DNA of 64,000 nt from Saxidomus purpurata (taxonomy: Eukaryota > Mollusca > Bivalvia > Venerida > Veneridae): assembly GCA_022818135.1 (NCBI GenBank), contig JAFMSR010000010.1:37644754-37708753 (forward strand), given 5' to 3'. The first letter of the stretch is position 1. Each line of letters starts with the position of its first letter. Below, piece by piece: positions 1-13,980 of the stretch. Under the pieces are notes generated by a model, which worked only from the letters and a program-made list of their open reading frames with translations, was not told the DNA's origin and made no database searches. The position numbers and the translations under genes were made by a program.

Positions 1-2486
1 GGAATTAACAACTGATGTACTAATGTGAACTTTTGAAAAGACTTTAGCTTGCGTAAATATCTGATTGATCGGTGTACAGTAACTGAAACCCTTATAGTAT
101 AAAGTTCAAAACAAGTATTACGATTGAAATACAAAGTATAAAAACAAACATCTACTTTTTATTAATGAACTTATTATGAGGCATGTTTGATATAAACATG
201 TGACTCAATAATAAACTACACACGCTCACTTGCTGAGGTAAAATCATAGAACTTGGTTCAAAACTGAACTTTAATGAAACGCAACACACACACTGTTGTA
301 ATCTACTCGATTACAAGGCAGCCGATTTAGATCTTTTGAAATCACTTTAACTTCTCGCTGATAGAAAGTCCTCCACCGACCATGTCTCTTGGTGTAAGGT
401 TGCAGTCTTTAGGGAGGTATTGCAATCTAGTACTCGTCTTTCCTATAACCTATTGTTGGCATAACTGTAAAATGACTTAAATACTACTAAAACCGAGGTA
501 AATCGCCCCTCCCGCCTCCCTCCGCGAAAAATCAAGATTTTACACAAAGATACGAGGAACAAATTGTGTGTATAAAGTAGCCATAACTCCGTATGATTAC
601 ACGGAGAGAGCAGTTTTTTTCTTGTCGTTCCGGTAGGATATTGAAAGTGATGGCATTAAGGTACTCACTGTCATTTCATGATGTATTAATTATTAAAACA
701 TTAGATATAGCCAATTTGTGTCTCTCAAATGCATGAGAGAGTAAATAGAATATATATGTGTAAAAGATAAATATTACTCACAATTCGTCATAGAAAACAT
801 ATAATAACCAAGCATTTTGTGTTTTATAATGATAATGATTATCCAATTATAATCTGCATTTAACTTGATACCAGTTAATAACTTTTTGTTCCGTTATTTT
901 AAGATATTAACGAAAGGATGGGTAGCATATATAAATCGGTAAAAGCTTAAACTGAAATCGGAAAGAAACATTAACTGGAACGTTGTTTTGTAGAAAAAGT
1001 TGTCTACGGTGTAAAAGACCTATATCAACAACCTCTTGCTTTCAAACAAACAGAAGTAACTGTGCTTATTGGTTATTGCGTAAAACAGCAAAATGCACAG
1101 GCTGAATGTATGAAACGATCATTGTTACTGATAATCTTTTATTAAATTAGCAAAACGTCAATTCAAGTAGACCTGCTATGTTATGCTGTGAGGTTCTTAT
1201 ACGCTTATAGAATTAAAGCAACCCGTTTTGAATCCAATTAAATGAGATCCTGTGAATGCTACAAAATTTACTTAATAAGACACCCTAATGATAATTGGTA
1301 TTGCTTAGGATTGGCCTGAAAGTGTCAAATCATTTACGGAATTATAATTCTAAACCCCTAATTATGCGAATCTGATTGCAATAATCTTAGAATTTATTAC
1401 CCGAAGTTCATTATCTTACAGAAATTTTATATCTAGAACTCATTAAGATAAGATAAGAGAGTAGCCTAGTATCTGTCAAATTAAGAGATAGTTTAAACCA
1501 ATTAAAAGTCATGCTGTGATATCACACCGAAAATCTATGCTACACACTTTAGATCACTTCGAATTCGCGAAACAAAAAGTTCGATTTTATTTAAACTTAA
1601 TGCAAGAAAAAATGACTTCACGAACAAACGATCTCGTATGTTTCCCGGAAATCGTTGATTGACAGAGAGCTTTGGTTTAGGATTTACAGTAAATCTATAA
1701 TGAAACCTGCAGAAGTAATGATGTTGTTTTCAATAAATAAAATACTTTTAAACTTTGGTAAGTTAAAAAGGGAATCAAAGCACGCATCTCACTTCTTTCA
1801 ATACAATGCTCTTTGCACGAGTTTTGTGACGAAATTAAGGTCATTCAATCAATAGAAAAATCTAGCATAAAATTCAAGCTGTGTTATTTCGCAGAAAAGG
1901 TTCCGTGACAGTCATTACCCAGCAAGGAGCATACTTGTTTGTTCAAGTAATAAGCGTCTTTGAAGAAAACGTGCCAGTGTATATAAATGAATGTAAACAA
2001 AAGGTCTATGGCTGAGCGGAGAAAAAGACAAATAGCAATATATTTCAGTCAATGCATTGATTTACAATCGCCATTTCAATTGCTAATTTGAAATAATTTT
2101 ATTTCACAAATACAAACAAGTTGGTTATTCAATCTTTTAAAGTAGAAATGACATAACTATTTAAGTATTAATCAGCTGTCGAAGAAATGATATAAGAGCA
2201 ATAAAAGACCTAAATCTCAAGTCTAACTTCCCAAAATGACATTGCTGAAGCTTACATGTACCTTAGTGTGCTTGAAGTATTTTTTTTTTCAAAAATATAT
2301 TGACTTATCACGGAAGGAAAGAATCGAGACAAATGCCTAAAATATAGCCGTAGCCCCTCCTTATTACTTGATTACATTTATTTTTCAGTCACTAGGTACT
2401 GAAGATTAAATGTTTTGCTTTGCATTTGTATGGCTTTTCAATATAAAGACACATGATAATGCCAATGTTGTTGCTATATTTTACAG
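1..2486. other. Upstream region, no gene recognised
   Basis: I see no coding exon, RNA gene or clear repeat here. The sequence is AT-rich with only short open frames that carry no recognisable motif. It should contain the end of a 5' intron or the 5' flank of the Ly6-type gene, because a good splice acceptor (pyrimidine-rich TATATTTTACAG) ends at 2486. A first untranslated exon, if there is one, may lie here or before the window. Confidence 0.5.
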
Positions 2487-2499
2487 GGTCGAACTGCGT

Positions 2500-2556
2500 A
2501 TGAATATAAATAACGATATGAATGAAATATTTGGAAGATGGCAAAGTGGGTCTTGA
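2500..2556 (+). promoter_or_regulatory. Upstream ORF overlapping the start codon
   Basis: Two in-frame ATGs (2500 and 2518) precede the proposed start at 2538 in a different frame. They open an 18-codon reading frame ending at a TGA at 2554-2556, past the main ATG. If the leader is transcribed as drawn, ribosomes must leak past both ATGs, a layout that generally lowers translation. This is a direct reading of the sequence; the effect is inferred. Confidence 0.4.
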
Positions 2557-2586
2557 CGTGGATAATCATGATGCTTCAAGGTGTCG
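2538..2586 (+). CDS. Ly6/uPAR-domain protein, coding exon 1 (signal peptide)
   Basis: This is the proposed first coding exon of the Ly6-type gene. The ATG at 2538 opens 16 codons plus one base, giving MAKWVLTWIIMMLQGV, and the exon stops at a consensus donor (GTAAGT from 2587). The peptide has one basic residue followed by a hydrophobic core, as expected of a short secretory signal with cleavage near the G-E junction. The exon ends in phase 1, and the leftover G joins the GT at the start of exon 2 to make a glycine codon, so the frame continues into ESLKCFQC. A splice acceptor at 2486 suggests the exon runs 2487-2586 with a 51-base leader. LU-family genes usually carry the signal peptide on a separate exon ending in phase 1, which fits. 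The doubt is distance: exon 2 lies 42 kb away, and only the phase and the family pattern connect the two. A transcript would settle it. Confidence 0.62.
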
Positions 2587-5500
2587 GTAAGTTAATTTTT
2601 ACAAACACAAAGAATGAGATTCATTGTTGACGATGAGTAACTCCTGTCGATCAACTATGATATATACATGTATGTAATCTTTCTCTAGGAAAACCTATGA
2701 TTTTTATTTCAGATTTCTGTTCAAACTTGATTCTCAGTCAAAAATTGAAGAAATGATATGAAAGGTAAACTAAATATGTTTGTCCTATACACATATTGGA
2801 AACTGTAGTAAACGTTCTTAAAGTTTATGGACAACATCATCATTTTAATCTAGACGTTTGCTCTTTTGGGAAGACGTAGTTTTAATGTGCAATATTTGTT
2901 ATTTAAAACTTCAAAAAAGCTTCGTATTTGTACATTATCCCATTAACATTTGGTCCTTGAAATTTAGTTTCATTCAATTGAGCAACTTTAACATAAAAAA
3001 ACAAAGAACATAAACATAAACAGTTTACAAGTTTTTGAATAAACATCGGATATTCTTAATTTCATAACATAATGCAAAAAGAAATTAAGTTTGCTATGTC
3101 CCTAATTTTTTTTGGATCCTTTTAGCTGTTTCGGATCCGACAACAGTTTGGACGATCTTTCTTTACGCCTAGTACGTATTTTTGTTTTTGATTGCTACTG
3201 GAAAATAACCTGGAAATATGTTAAAAATTAAAATTTTAGAGAAGTTTTATTACTAAAACCTCTTTTGTTACATTCTTGAAGAACATACACTTGGCAAACG
3301 TAAACCATATTAAGACATTAATTACAGCCTGGTCAGAGAAGTTAAAGCTGTTGACGTAAGCAATTTTGCAAACACAGTTTTTGACATCACACTCCAGGTC
3401 TGTGACGACCCTTAAAATGGATCACTCGATCACTTTCGTGTGTTTGGTTGACATTAATTAATTTCTGTCTACTATAAGTTGCTGTGTGAACAAATTTGTG
3501 ACTTTCGGAGGTGCTAGATTAACTTAATTAGATACTTAAACTTAAAAAAAAAACTCTTACATTGTTTAGAAACATTCTAAAAATGTTGTCACGAGTAAAT
3601 CAATAACACACTGCTGGATGTGCTAGACAAGTCGGGGGCTGTTTACAATTAGATAAGCATAGTATTTGGAAACGGTTTTTGCCTTAATTTGTCTTTGACT
3701 TTCGTTTTCAAACGATACTTAAAAGGTATGCATACACGTTACATGTACAATATGATTGAATTCAAATTATTATCATACTGTTACCTATCTTAGGTTGATA
3801 ATGCTGAATTTGAGACAGTTAAACTTACGTTTTGTTTTCTAATTAAAACAGAAGTTTACAACTTCAGAGTGTTTTCTTTCTCAATATTTGGACAGGTGCA
3901 GTATAGTTTTAAGTATCGATTTATCAAATATTAAAATCTAAAATCGGGTAAGACCGAAAAATAAAAGCCAGTGACTTGAAACCTAAATAAAACAAGATTT
4001 TCAAACGTAAATAAAGCAAATAATATCAAAATAAATAAAAACAATATAGTTCCGATTTACAGTAGTATTTTCAAGACAAAGACGGTTGTAGTAAACCCGT
4101 ATTTCACTCTCTCTTTTAAAAAACCTGTAAACCTTGTTGTCGGTACAAAAGTAAATACGGGACCCAATGTGATGGCATTTTCGAACTAGTAATGTTGCAG
4201 AAATCAAATCTAGCAATTTTCTCATTTCTAGAAGAACATAACTAAAAAGCTGAAAGTGAAAGTTACACATTATTTTGCTTAAGTACATTACAAAATTTAG
4301 AGCGGTTAGACACTTTTTTATTGTTTGTAGCATTATGTTGTGTTAACAGTTTCTAAGTTTTTTTTCGAATTACATGATTAAAAAGTACCATTAGTACTTA
4401 GGTCTTTGTATAGCCATAAGTCTTATATTTTTTACATTTAGTATTTTAGCGTTGCCACTTGAAAAAATGTAGATTTAAAAAGCACACATTTTTTTTCATC
4501 AAACAATTCAAACATGCATACGTACTTAAGATTAAAACTCAGTTTTGAAATCTTTGAACGGAAGGTCTACATTGTGCATGTACTACCTTCATTATGGGCA
4601 AAACTACATGTACAACTTACTGAATGCTGTGTTTTTCCGATAAATCACTGAATTATTTTTAGACAGTTTTATGCAAAAGGTAATTTGAAATCGGTGATAT
4701 AATGGAATAAACAAAATATATATTTATATACACTTGCTAAATATGCCTAAGAAATCACATGTAAAGTGAACCTACATTTTCATCGTTGGATAATAAACTA
4801 ACTGCTTAAATAAACGAACAACATGAAATACGCAAGTTGTCATAAAATATATTGTATGTTTATTGGACTAAATTTCCAGTCTAAAGACACCTAAACCAAC
4901 GATGTCTTATCTGATAAGTGGTTATAAAACAATTCATGGATTATACCTCCTGCGCATGGAGGTGGGATGGGGGTCACTTATGAAGAAGGTTTTAAAAGTC
5001 TTTAATAGGGAGGCGATTGTACATGGAAGATTGCATTACAGGAGACTCTTCATCAAAATTGAACATTAACAAAATAATGTAAAGAACTTAATGTTTCAAT
5101 GCAGATCAAGAGTCTAGCAAGCAGAAATATCAATCAATTTGTTAACGTTTTGACAAATGAAAAAATATACAGACCATATGATTTGATTGCATTATATCAG
5201 GACACAATTTGTAATCGAATTCATTCAGAATATTCCTATACTAAACAACATTTTTTTTCAAGAATACCTTTTCGTTGTACTTTTTTAGTGACTATGTTTC
5301 ATTAGGACACAGTCAATTACATTTGTACGCAGAATGTCTTGTTACTTTCTTAAAAACACAATATTCTCTTTGCTAATTGATTAACTGGAGGAAGTAATCA
5401 GGCGGACTAGAGAGTTTCTGGACCATTGAGGTCCTTGATGAGTTAAATGTTACCAAGAGTTAAGTCCACTGTCAACATTGTCGGTTCTAATTTCATTAAT

Positions 5501-8500
5501 TTAGCGCAAGTCTCATTTAGATGCCGGCCAAGCAATAAAAGGAATAAATGCGTTGGCACGGTAATACCATCTCAATCTGAATTAACGCTCTTATCTTTCT
5601 TGCTTTGCTCAATTTCTCTTAACCGAGTGGACATGAAATATGATATGACAGGGATTCTGTCGGCAGAAACCTGATGACCGAACTTTGTTTCATGGCAGAC
5701 GCGAAATTAAAACAGTTATCATATTCTAGTAAGTACTATGTCATAGTGAGCTAAAACGTGTAAGAAATTTCTAGTGAGAGTTAATATGTTCTCTTACTAC
5801 CTAGAACAATTTTTGTTTTGTTTATTTGTGAAACACTTTATTTCCAAAGTTACAATTTTCACAGAGACATTGTAAGCAATTTAAGCGTTTCTGCAGTAAC
5901 CGTCATATAACACACCGGGTAGAGTGACTGAACTATCAACCATCAGTAAACTTGCATGACAATGTCGTGTGTTTATGATGTTGAAAATTGGTGCCCCGCC
6001 TCACGGTCATCGCCTGATGTCACATAAAATGTACGTCATTGAACAAAATATCAAGGTAAATAAGGTTTCTATTGGTAATAGAAACAGTCCGGTTAATTCT
6101 GATCAACCCTCGTACACTACATATCAATACAAAAGTAACCAACCTTACAAATGTTACAGAAGGTACGCTACATTTTGAAGAAAAGAAAATAATGTCAAAA
6201 CTGTGAATGTACAAATTTAAATGAACAAGACAAAATAATGAGTATGTTAATTTTAAATCTAATTTAATTGGAAAGGCGAGGTTGACCTGTTTTGGTATAG
6301 AAAGCGTTTCAGTGATATAGTCAAATTATTTATCGTCCATTCGGTTCTTGAAAGAAATATTGAGATGAAACCTTTAACAGCACCCACTGCACTTAAGAAT
6401 TGCTCGCTTCGAGTGTTCGAAACAAATTTAAATTGACATAACACGTAAGACGGAGAAATAAACAACAATAAAGATCGTATACCGGGTTTAATAAATTCTG
6501 TTTTATGAGAGTGTAATGGAAATATAACACCTCTAATGCACATGCGTTAGACAGATTGTATCATTACGTAAATGGCGTCTTAGATACAAAAAAACACGAC
6601 AACAACGAGATTTCGCAAGGAAAGACTTATTGAACCTGTCACACCGCATTAAGTATCATCCGCTGTGCATTTGAAGTGTGTGCAAAATCTGGTATTGAAC
6701 AGAATTGCACATAAACCGCTGATTTTCTTCGATTTCATGTGTTATGAATTGCAATGATCATTTTCATATCTCTTCATCCAAACCTTAGATAAAAGTAAGA
6801 CATGCTGAAACGATTTTAAAAGCGTAAATTCTAAGACAGTATAATTATGTGAAAGAGACACCCCCTTAAACTGTAGTAACATTTTAGAACTTTACAAGCA
6901 TAAATAATATGAGTATATGAAATCACTATTTATAACTTAAAACTGCTATACATACCAGACATAATCACTAATGTCAGAGTTTTTTAATTATGTTGCAGTT
7001 CCGTACAACATTCAATTATGTATGTAAAGTTGTTGCTGTATAATTAATAGGTTGATAGTGATTTACTACACAAGGTCTCAATGTTGATTTTTGTGGTAAA
7101 ATGAGGCTTTTCTTCGAAAAACGTTGTTCTTTAAAGTTGTATTTATTTGTCAGTTTACGTTCATTGAAAGCATTATTTAGGCTTGGAGAATATAATATGT
7201 CTAATGCAGGGAGTGTCCCTTAAATAAATGCCGTATGAGAAGTGTTCTCTTTCCCATCTGCCAATCTGTTATGTACCATAACAAGTCTGAAAGCATTGCA
7301 GCATTTAAGCTCAAATCTCTTACGGTATCGCGATTGCTATATAGCATGCAAAAACATGTAAAACTGCTCAGAAATTGGATGTCCGGCAAAATAGTTTAAA
7401 AATTGAATTAAAAATTGAATTATTGACAGAAATGTTGGTTATCTCAGATCCCTCTCAAAGCTATCATTAGAATTCTGCGCCTGCATTACCTTCATTAGAG
7501 AACTTCATTAGACCTTCAGAAAATCTTTGCGCTTTCTGCATGATGTCGCATATCTGTGACATTAATACATCAGACTGACAAGGATAAAAAGTTAATGCTT
7601 AAGATTATAGATTTAAAATAACTTGCCGATATAACTCAAAATCCATAGAGAGTTATAGTTGTACTTAAAATTATTGATAACAGACATGACATTTCCTGAA
7701 AGTTTTGTTTTCCTATAAATTTATAACTTTGAGTTTGACAAGTAGCCAAATTGAAATCAGTTTTTTTAAAAACACTTGTAGAAATAAAAGCAAACAACAC
7801 TATAATTCTAGGCTCTTTGGAAAGCATGGGGTATTAAAACGACCAAACTGCTTTGAATTTTTCTCGGAGAGACTTAGACACGCGAATCAATCCATAAGCT
7901 TATAAAACGCAGCACAATCTTGAGAGGATTTGAATGATACTTTTGTGGGTAGAGGTTCGTAGAGTTTTGTATAAGCTTGGAAGTTTGTCGAGGACTTTCA
8001 TTTGGTAAATATGCAGGCATTTTCTGTCGCAATACTGCTATAATAAAACATATTTAAAATGATGGAAACCAAATGTCTACGCTGTTTTGAAGTAGTTCAT
8101 ACATTTGAAAGTAATCAAATGTGACCTTGAAAGAAATTCAAATAGTGTGTTTATAATGATTATATAGGAAAAACACGTAACGTTTTAAAAAATGTAATTG
8201 CTAATAGAAAATACGATTTGATTAGCAAGAAAAAAGAAACAGTTTATTGCTGTATCATATTTTATTGAATGCAACCACCATATACACAAATCAAAATTTC
8301 AATCATGAAAAACTCAACAAATCAATTATTCTACTGCCGTTGCACTTACATTAGTGTAATGTGTGTGCCGAAAAAAGAAACATTTGTTACATTTAGAACA
8401 TATTCATTCATTGTAGTACTTGCTGTTTTTGCTTTGCATCATGGTTTCAAAGTCGCATTATGGGTTGAAACAGTAAATTTTTATAAGCAGAACTGTTAAC

Positions 8501-10683
8501 ATGTTCATTCTTTATAAATTATAAGGAATATAAGCATTAGGGCACTGTGTACTGATATGCGAAACTCTTAACGGTTTCCCCATTGTTTTTACATAGCGTT
8601 CAGCAATATAAAAGCGCCTTCTGTGATACCAAAACTACACGTTTTTGTGTCAATTCAAGTTGATTTTAATCATTAGTTAAGCATGTACAGTTATGTTTAA
8701 GCGGATATTACCTATAGTATCCCAATAGTATTCCAATTCATGACATTTACGCTCTAATTGTTTGTGAAATGACAAATGTTCAATATCATCATAGATACAG
8801 TCGACCACTGTGACAATACATGGTTCTATCTTAATTCCATTACATATGATAGTATCTGACAGTAGACTTTTTAAAAAGACAGCATCGCTTATATTTTTAT
8901 TCTTTCTATTTGACACTAATCTTAAGATTCCCTACGGTAAATATTGGTAAAATACCATTTGAAACAATTCTATTCTGATGATATCATTTATGTTATACGA
9001 CACTCTCATACAGCAAACTAATACACTTCAAAGAAAAAATATGGCAATTCCTACCGACAAGTTATTAAGCTTTCCAGAAGACACGTTTGTCAACATACAA
9101 AAAATAGTTTTTGCCGCGACTTGTACAAATGAAGATATTTTATATCTGGTTTGAAAAAGTAATTAAGGAATATTAGCTTTCTCCTGTATTGAGTTAAAGA
9201 GCTCTTTTTCGTCATAAATGTGGACGCTATAATGAAGTTTACATATAGCTGTCAGATTTGTCCTAAATGAGTAGCTTGACCGCTGTAACCATATCGATCC
9301 CTCTTGTTTAATGGACCTTATATGTCATTTTATTACACCGGTTATGAGTTACACTGTAGAGCAAGTGGGATGATAGTTTGAGTTTTGTGAAAAGACAATT
9401 ATGATGTATAAATGGTGTCATTTCTTTAAGGCTATGAGGAAACTGTCTTAAAGGACCATTTAAATCTTCCCTCGTGCAATGTTTTGTCAACTACCGATCA
9501 GATCTGATTGGTAGTATAATACGTACCCTTTTAAACTGTTTACTAAAGAGAAATGATTGCAGAATACCAATACGTTGATTTTGTTTTAAGTTGGAACTGG
9601 TTGGTAATAAAACACGAGCACTTAAATGTAGAAGTCAGAACTAGTATTTGTTTCTGAATGCCCATTAAATACAAATACATTATCAGACACAACATTTCGC
9701 AATAATATATAATATTGCTTTCAGCAAAGTCTGTTGCGTAAAATATTCAGTTCCATTCAAATAATGAATGTTCTTTCATATCATTCATCGATGTTGTGTG
9801 ACAAGCACAGCGAGTCCCACGCCTGTCACCAGGGCCTTCGGAATAAGGAAATTACTGTGATAGTTCACATATTACTTTTTCAAAGAATTATTCCCGTCAT
9901 TCAAATAAAACATCCGATGACATTTCGTGGGTGGTCTAAAGAATAATAAATATTAAATTTGCGCTTACAAGTTTTAAGTTGCTTCGGCATATTCACTCTA
10001 CTGCTGGTATTTGGGGCCATGGTCTGGTTCATTATTATTATTACATCCCAATGAACTCGCTGTCTGCTGAGTGAAAATTATCAAAATTTCTACCCAGATT
10101 ACATGTATGGTCAAAATGTATATCGAGCGTACTGAATGCCGGAAACATTTTTTTATTAATTATCATTTGAAGCGTTTTCATTTTTTATTCATTCCACAGT
10201 AATATTTTCAGAAATTTATCAGTTACCGGGAGAACGTTTGCCTTTATTTTTCAATATTCTATTACAGTAAATATTCCACGAATATAACAGAATTAGACAG
10301 TCATTTCAACAAATTCTTTTGGCTCAAACGCAGTTAGCTGTTCATTGGAGATAATTTGGCGTCGGAAATCAATTTTAGACGAGGTAATGAATCAGTTTTT
10401 TTTAATCTGAAACACAAATAAGTTCAGCCATTATTTCTGGGAAAAATCGTCCGTTGAAACAGATTAAGTCATTTAACTAGTGAACGCTTTACAGTTAAGT
10501 GCATTCTAAAGTCACGTGATCACTTTTGATGATACAATTACTCGTATTTCAGGAAAAATTCTTTCCGGCGAAATTGACAATAAAGTTTTAGATACATGTT
10601 CATGGCGTTGTTTTTTAAATCAAAAGTACATGTAGTAAAATGTAGTACTTTGTCATTGATATTGGCAAACAAAACAGGGAAAT

Positions 10684-10865
10684 CTGAACATGTTTGAACG
10701 GTATCCTTAAACTATTACTTTCATATAATATACGTAGCCTAAACTATAGTGTTTAAACAAAACAATGTACATGTGTATTTCTGAACGTGTTTGAACTGTT
10801 TCATCCCTAAACTAGAATTACATGAAGTATACTTAGCTTTAAATTTAGTTTCAAACAAAAGTCAA
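10684..10865 (+). repeat. Direct repeat inside copy A (two units)
   Basis: Two roughly 100-base units begin at the CTGAACATGTTTGAAC and CTGAACGTGTTTGAAC words (about 10685 and 10783), each running through TTAAACTA or CTAAACTAG and a TTTMAAACAAA word. The matching part of copy B (20540-20790) has about three units, so the unit number differs between paralogues. Confidence 0.55.
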
Positions 10866-11155
10866 AAGTATTGCATCAGAACTAGAGTCACATCTTCAGA
10901 TGCACATCTTACAATTGGTGCTAAGCACGATTTCGAAATAATCATGCTTATTTAGTTGCACTATATCTAAGAAATCATGAGTAATACACACAGATCGAAG
11001 AAGCCAATTATGTCTTAGAATGTCTTTAAAAAGCCAGTCATGGAATCATTGGAGAATAACAAAATACATTTATTTTCAAACGAGCACGTGCGCCCTTTCC
11101 AGACATAACACATACAACATTTCTGACATTTCTATAAAGAAGTTTCGAAATAAAC

Positions 11156-11699
11156 TTAAGGACAAAAGTTCTGTCCGGTATAATTAAAGTAACACAAAAA
11201 CTGAGAATGGATATTTTATTCATAATAAGAAAAGCATAAGAATATCATCATTTTCGAATCAATTTCCACATTTTTAATGGTCGTAACCTCGAATAGAAGG
11301 TTTATGGGCGTTTAACGCACGTGCAACATGTATTGTAGGCTCACTGACCTCCAGTCGACATAAAACGCGCAAATTTTGCTATCTTGAAAGCATCGCAAGA
11401 ACAACATATGTTGAGTATTTGTCTAAATTTTATACGTCTTTCCATGGAACTATCCTTTGGTAACGAAAATGACTTGAAATTGTTGTGATTATAAGCTTCA
11501 TGTACATGTAATTTACATAAATGTGAAATTAATGGTTTATGTCGTCACGGTTGATTGAATGTTTTTTGTATAGAATTCTTTACTCCTTGTGGTGTAGCAA
11601 GTAGTCTCAAAATATAAATTTGCAAATAAAAAATTAAAAGTAACGTACAATTAAAATTTAATTAAACAATTTTGAACCGGACAGAACTTTTGTCCTTAA
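11156..11699. mobile_element. Small TTAA-flanked inverted-repeat transposon
   Basis: The word CTTAAGGACAAAAGTTCTGT followed by CCGGT (11155-11179) recurs as a perfect 25-base reverse complement at 11676-11700. Between them lie about 500 AT-rich bases with no coding frame. The element is absent from copy B: there the sequence passes directly from AAGTTTCGAAATAA (about 21055) to TTTATCAAATGA. The outermost palindromic TTAA could be the target duplication, as in piggyBac-like elements, or simply part of the inverted repeat. It is non-autonomous. The family cannot be named from the ends alone. Confidence 0.8.
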
Positions 11700-11799
11700 G
11701 TATAAATATGAATGTACTCATATTTGCTAACCTTTTTTAACGCCTTTATTTATCAAATGAAGCGAAGAAAAATTATCTTTATCTGTTAACATGTAATGT

Positions 11800-11965
11800 C
11801 AGTGAAAATCGGTAGAGCGCATAAGAGTGAGATTGTTTGCGTCCGGATTGCTTCAAGGGTTCTATCGCAACCAGTGCCATGGTAGTAGTGACCTAAGACA
11901 AGACACCTTTTTCCTTTTCGCGTCTTTCTGTCTAGGGGTGGATTCTATCTTGAATTAAATTTAAA
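11800..11965 (+). mobile_element. tRNA-derived SINE (copy A)
   Basis: A degenerate A box (GGTAGAGCGCATAAG, from 11811) and B box (GGGTTCTATCGC, from 11857) are spaced as in a tRNA, followed by the body word CCTAAGACAAGACACC. The same element is in copy B at 21120-21280, so it was inserted before the A/B duplication. The body word also occurs in the minus-strand SINE at 47740-47872, which marks one family. Confidence 0.65.
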
Positions 11966-13980
11966 GTTGAATTTTAAGTTATATTACTGTTTCGCAGAAT
12001 GAATATATCTGAGATAAGATAAAGATATAATGAAGTAGAGTAGACATTCATTTAAGCGTAACACGTCGCAAGGAAATCTTTTTAAGCACACGATGAACGC
12101 GCACAAGTTAAGAAGCGTGGTATCACCACATTTACATTTGAACATCCTCTTCACATGATGATAGTATTTCAAAATGAATATATTTCATTACAACTTCGAT
12201 TTGAAATATTTAACAACACTTGAATTCAGTCTTTACTCAGTTCTTTACGTAGACCCTTGGTTTATTACATAAGCAACCAAGCAACAACTTTGTAACAGAC
12301 CAGTCAAAGTACAACTTATACAGAAAACTATGTACTGCACATTAGAAATACAGTCACTGATATGAAACTGTCTTTTTCTGCACGAAGCTAGTATATATTG
12401 CTGGATTGGCCTGTAAGTGTGTTCTTTTTGGTGATAAGAGCAGAATTTATATTTTCCAGTCACGAAATCTAATAATTTACCTCGTTATAAATGAAAACTC
12501 CGAGTGATGCATTTTCGCATTTTTGCAACCAATCAAATGAATCTGTATGAATTGGGATCGCTGTCTGATATATCCAGATTCTTGATTGTTATTCTATTGA
12601 TTCTTCTTTATAGGAGATCTGATAACATGTTTAATATTTTCTTGCATTTGTTTGCAGTATAAAACAATATTAAGTGTTTAAAGATAAAGCTTATCCCTTT
12701 GACACTACCACAGTCTTAAAATGTTCTTATCTTTGAAATTGGTTGACTTTTTGATAATACATACATAAGAAATATCTTTTAAATAGCAAAACGATAGATG
12801 ATACAAATTAGAGTTGCATGTGGGTATATGACCTGTTAAAGGTATTCCCATACAGCTAAACATAGCATAGTGCTGTATGTGTTTATTTTTCACAAAAGTT
12901 TAGCTTTAATTAAAATGCGTAACTATGTGTGTTTGCTTACAACTAGGTGTGAACAATAATTTTAAGTTTTTTTGTCCTAGATATATTGTTTAAATACATA
13001 ATCAAATTTCGAACTACAAGCTTACTTGTCTCCAGCAACACTGCACTACAGTAAAAGTTGAAGCGAGTACATGTACATAAGTTTGCTTAAGCATTGTTAA
13101 AATTTTAAAGGTATAAATGAATAGGAAATCTATCAAAACAACACATACAATTACATAACATGATAACCATACTTGATAAAATTCCTATGCTGCCGAAGCA
13201 CTGCTTGCATGTATAATTATAGTATCTTATGTAAATGACTTTTATTTTATGCAAAACTATTTCATAGTAATTACTACATAACAGTAAATATATATTCGAA
13301 AAAGTCGGTTGTTTATTTGATAATGGTCTAATGTATAACTTACAAAAATGTACAACAGAGAATATCAAATTTTATTACCGACTATTGTTTAACAAGGAAG
13401 AGAATAACGTTAAAGCTGAAGAAAAACAGACCACCTTATGTTTTTAAATGTTTATGAAGGTAAAATGTTATGTTGAACCGACCAAGAAATAGTCGCTAGA
13501 TATAATTCATTGACTTTAAATATTACGTTTAAACTTTTTCTGTGTTATTGAGACAAACAAAATGCTTGAGCCAAATACAAATGCATTCTTCTTGGCTGAT
13601 AATTTATGTTTTTTTCTGCCCTAAAATCGTTGAATTTAATTTGCACTTACCAGAAAGGATTGAGGAATAAAGTACATTTCGCAATTTGCCCTCACTCTGG
13701 GTAAACTTTAACAGGACGTTATGACTGATACCAACCTAAAAGATGGATTATTTTCCAAATCGAAATAATGGTCTGTCACCTAAAACAAGGACATTATATA
13801 AATGTGTGTATAACAAAATCAAACTGCATCATTAATAAATTCGTTATTAAAGACTCTTGGACAATGTCTGGTTTTAACATGATCATGAAAACTTTATATT
13901 AGTAGATTACATATTTTATATGTTATGTGAATGGATAAGGTTTCAATAGCAATACCGACGAAGATATTCAAGTAAAATGA

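Larger units (their letters stand above)
8694..13980 (+). repeat. Segmental duplication, copy A
   Basis: This stretch aligns by eye, in direct orientation and collinearly, with 16708-24180 (copy B). Paired anchors are TTTAAGCGGATATTACC at 8698 and 16709; GACCACTGTGACAATACATG near 8811 and 16831; the CACGAGCACTT block near 9613 and 17680; TACTGAATGCCGG near 10128 and 19569; the SINE at about 11800 and 21120; and CAGAA-GGATTGAGGA near 13650 and 23463. Similarity is patchy with many substitutions and indels, so the duplication is old. No coding exon is visible. It carries a 544-base TTAA-flanked inverted-repeat element (11156-11699) that copy B lacks. Confidence 0.85.

Noticed and set aside
4001..4333. 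110-codon minus-strand frame
   Set aside because: No motif and a Phe/Ile/Tyr-rich composition as expected from AT-rich non-coding DNA.
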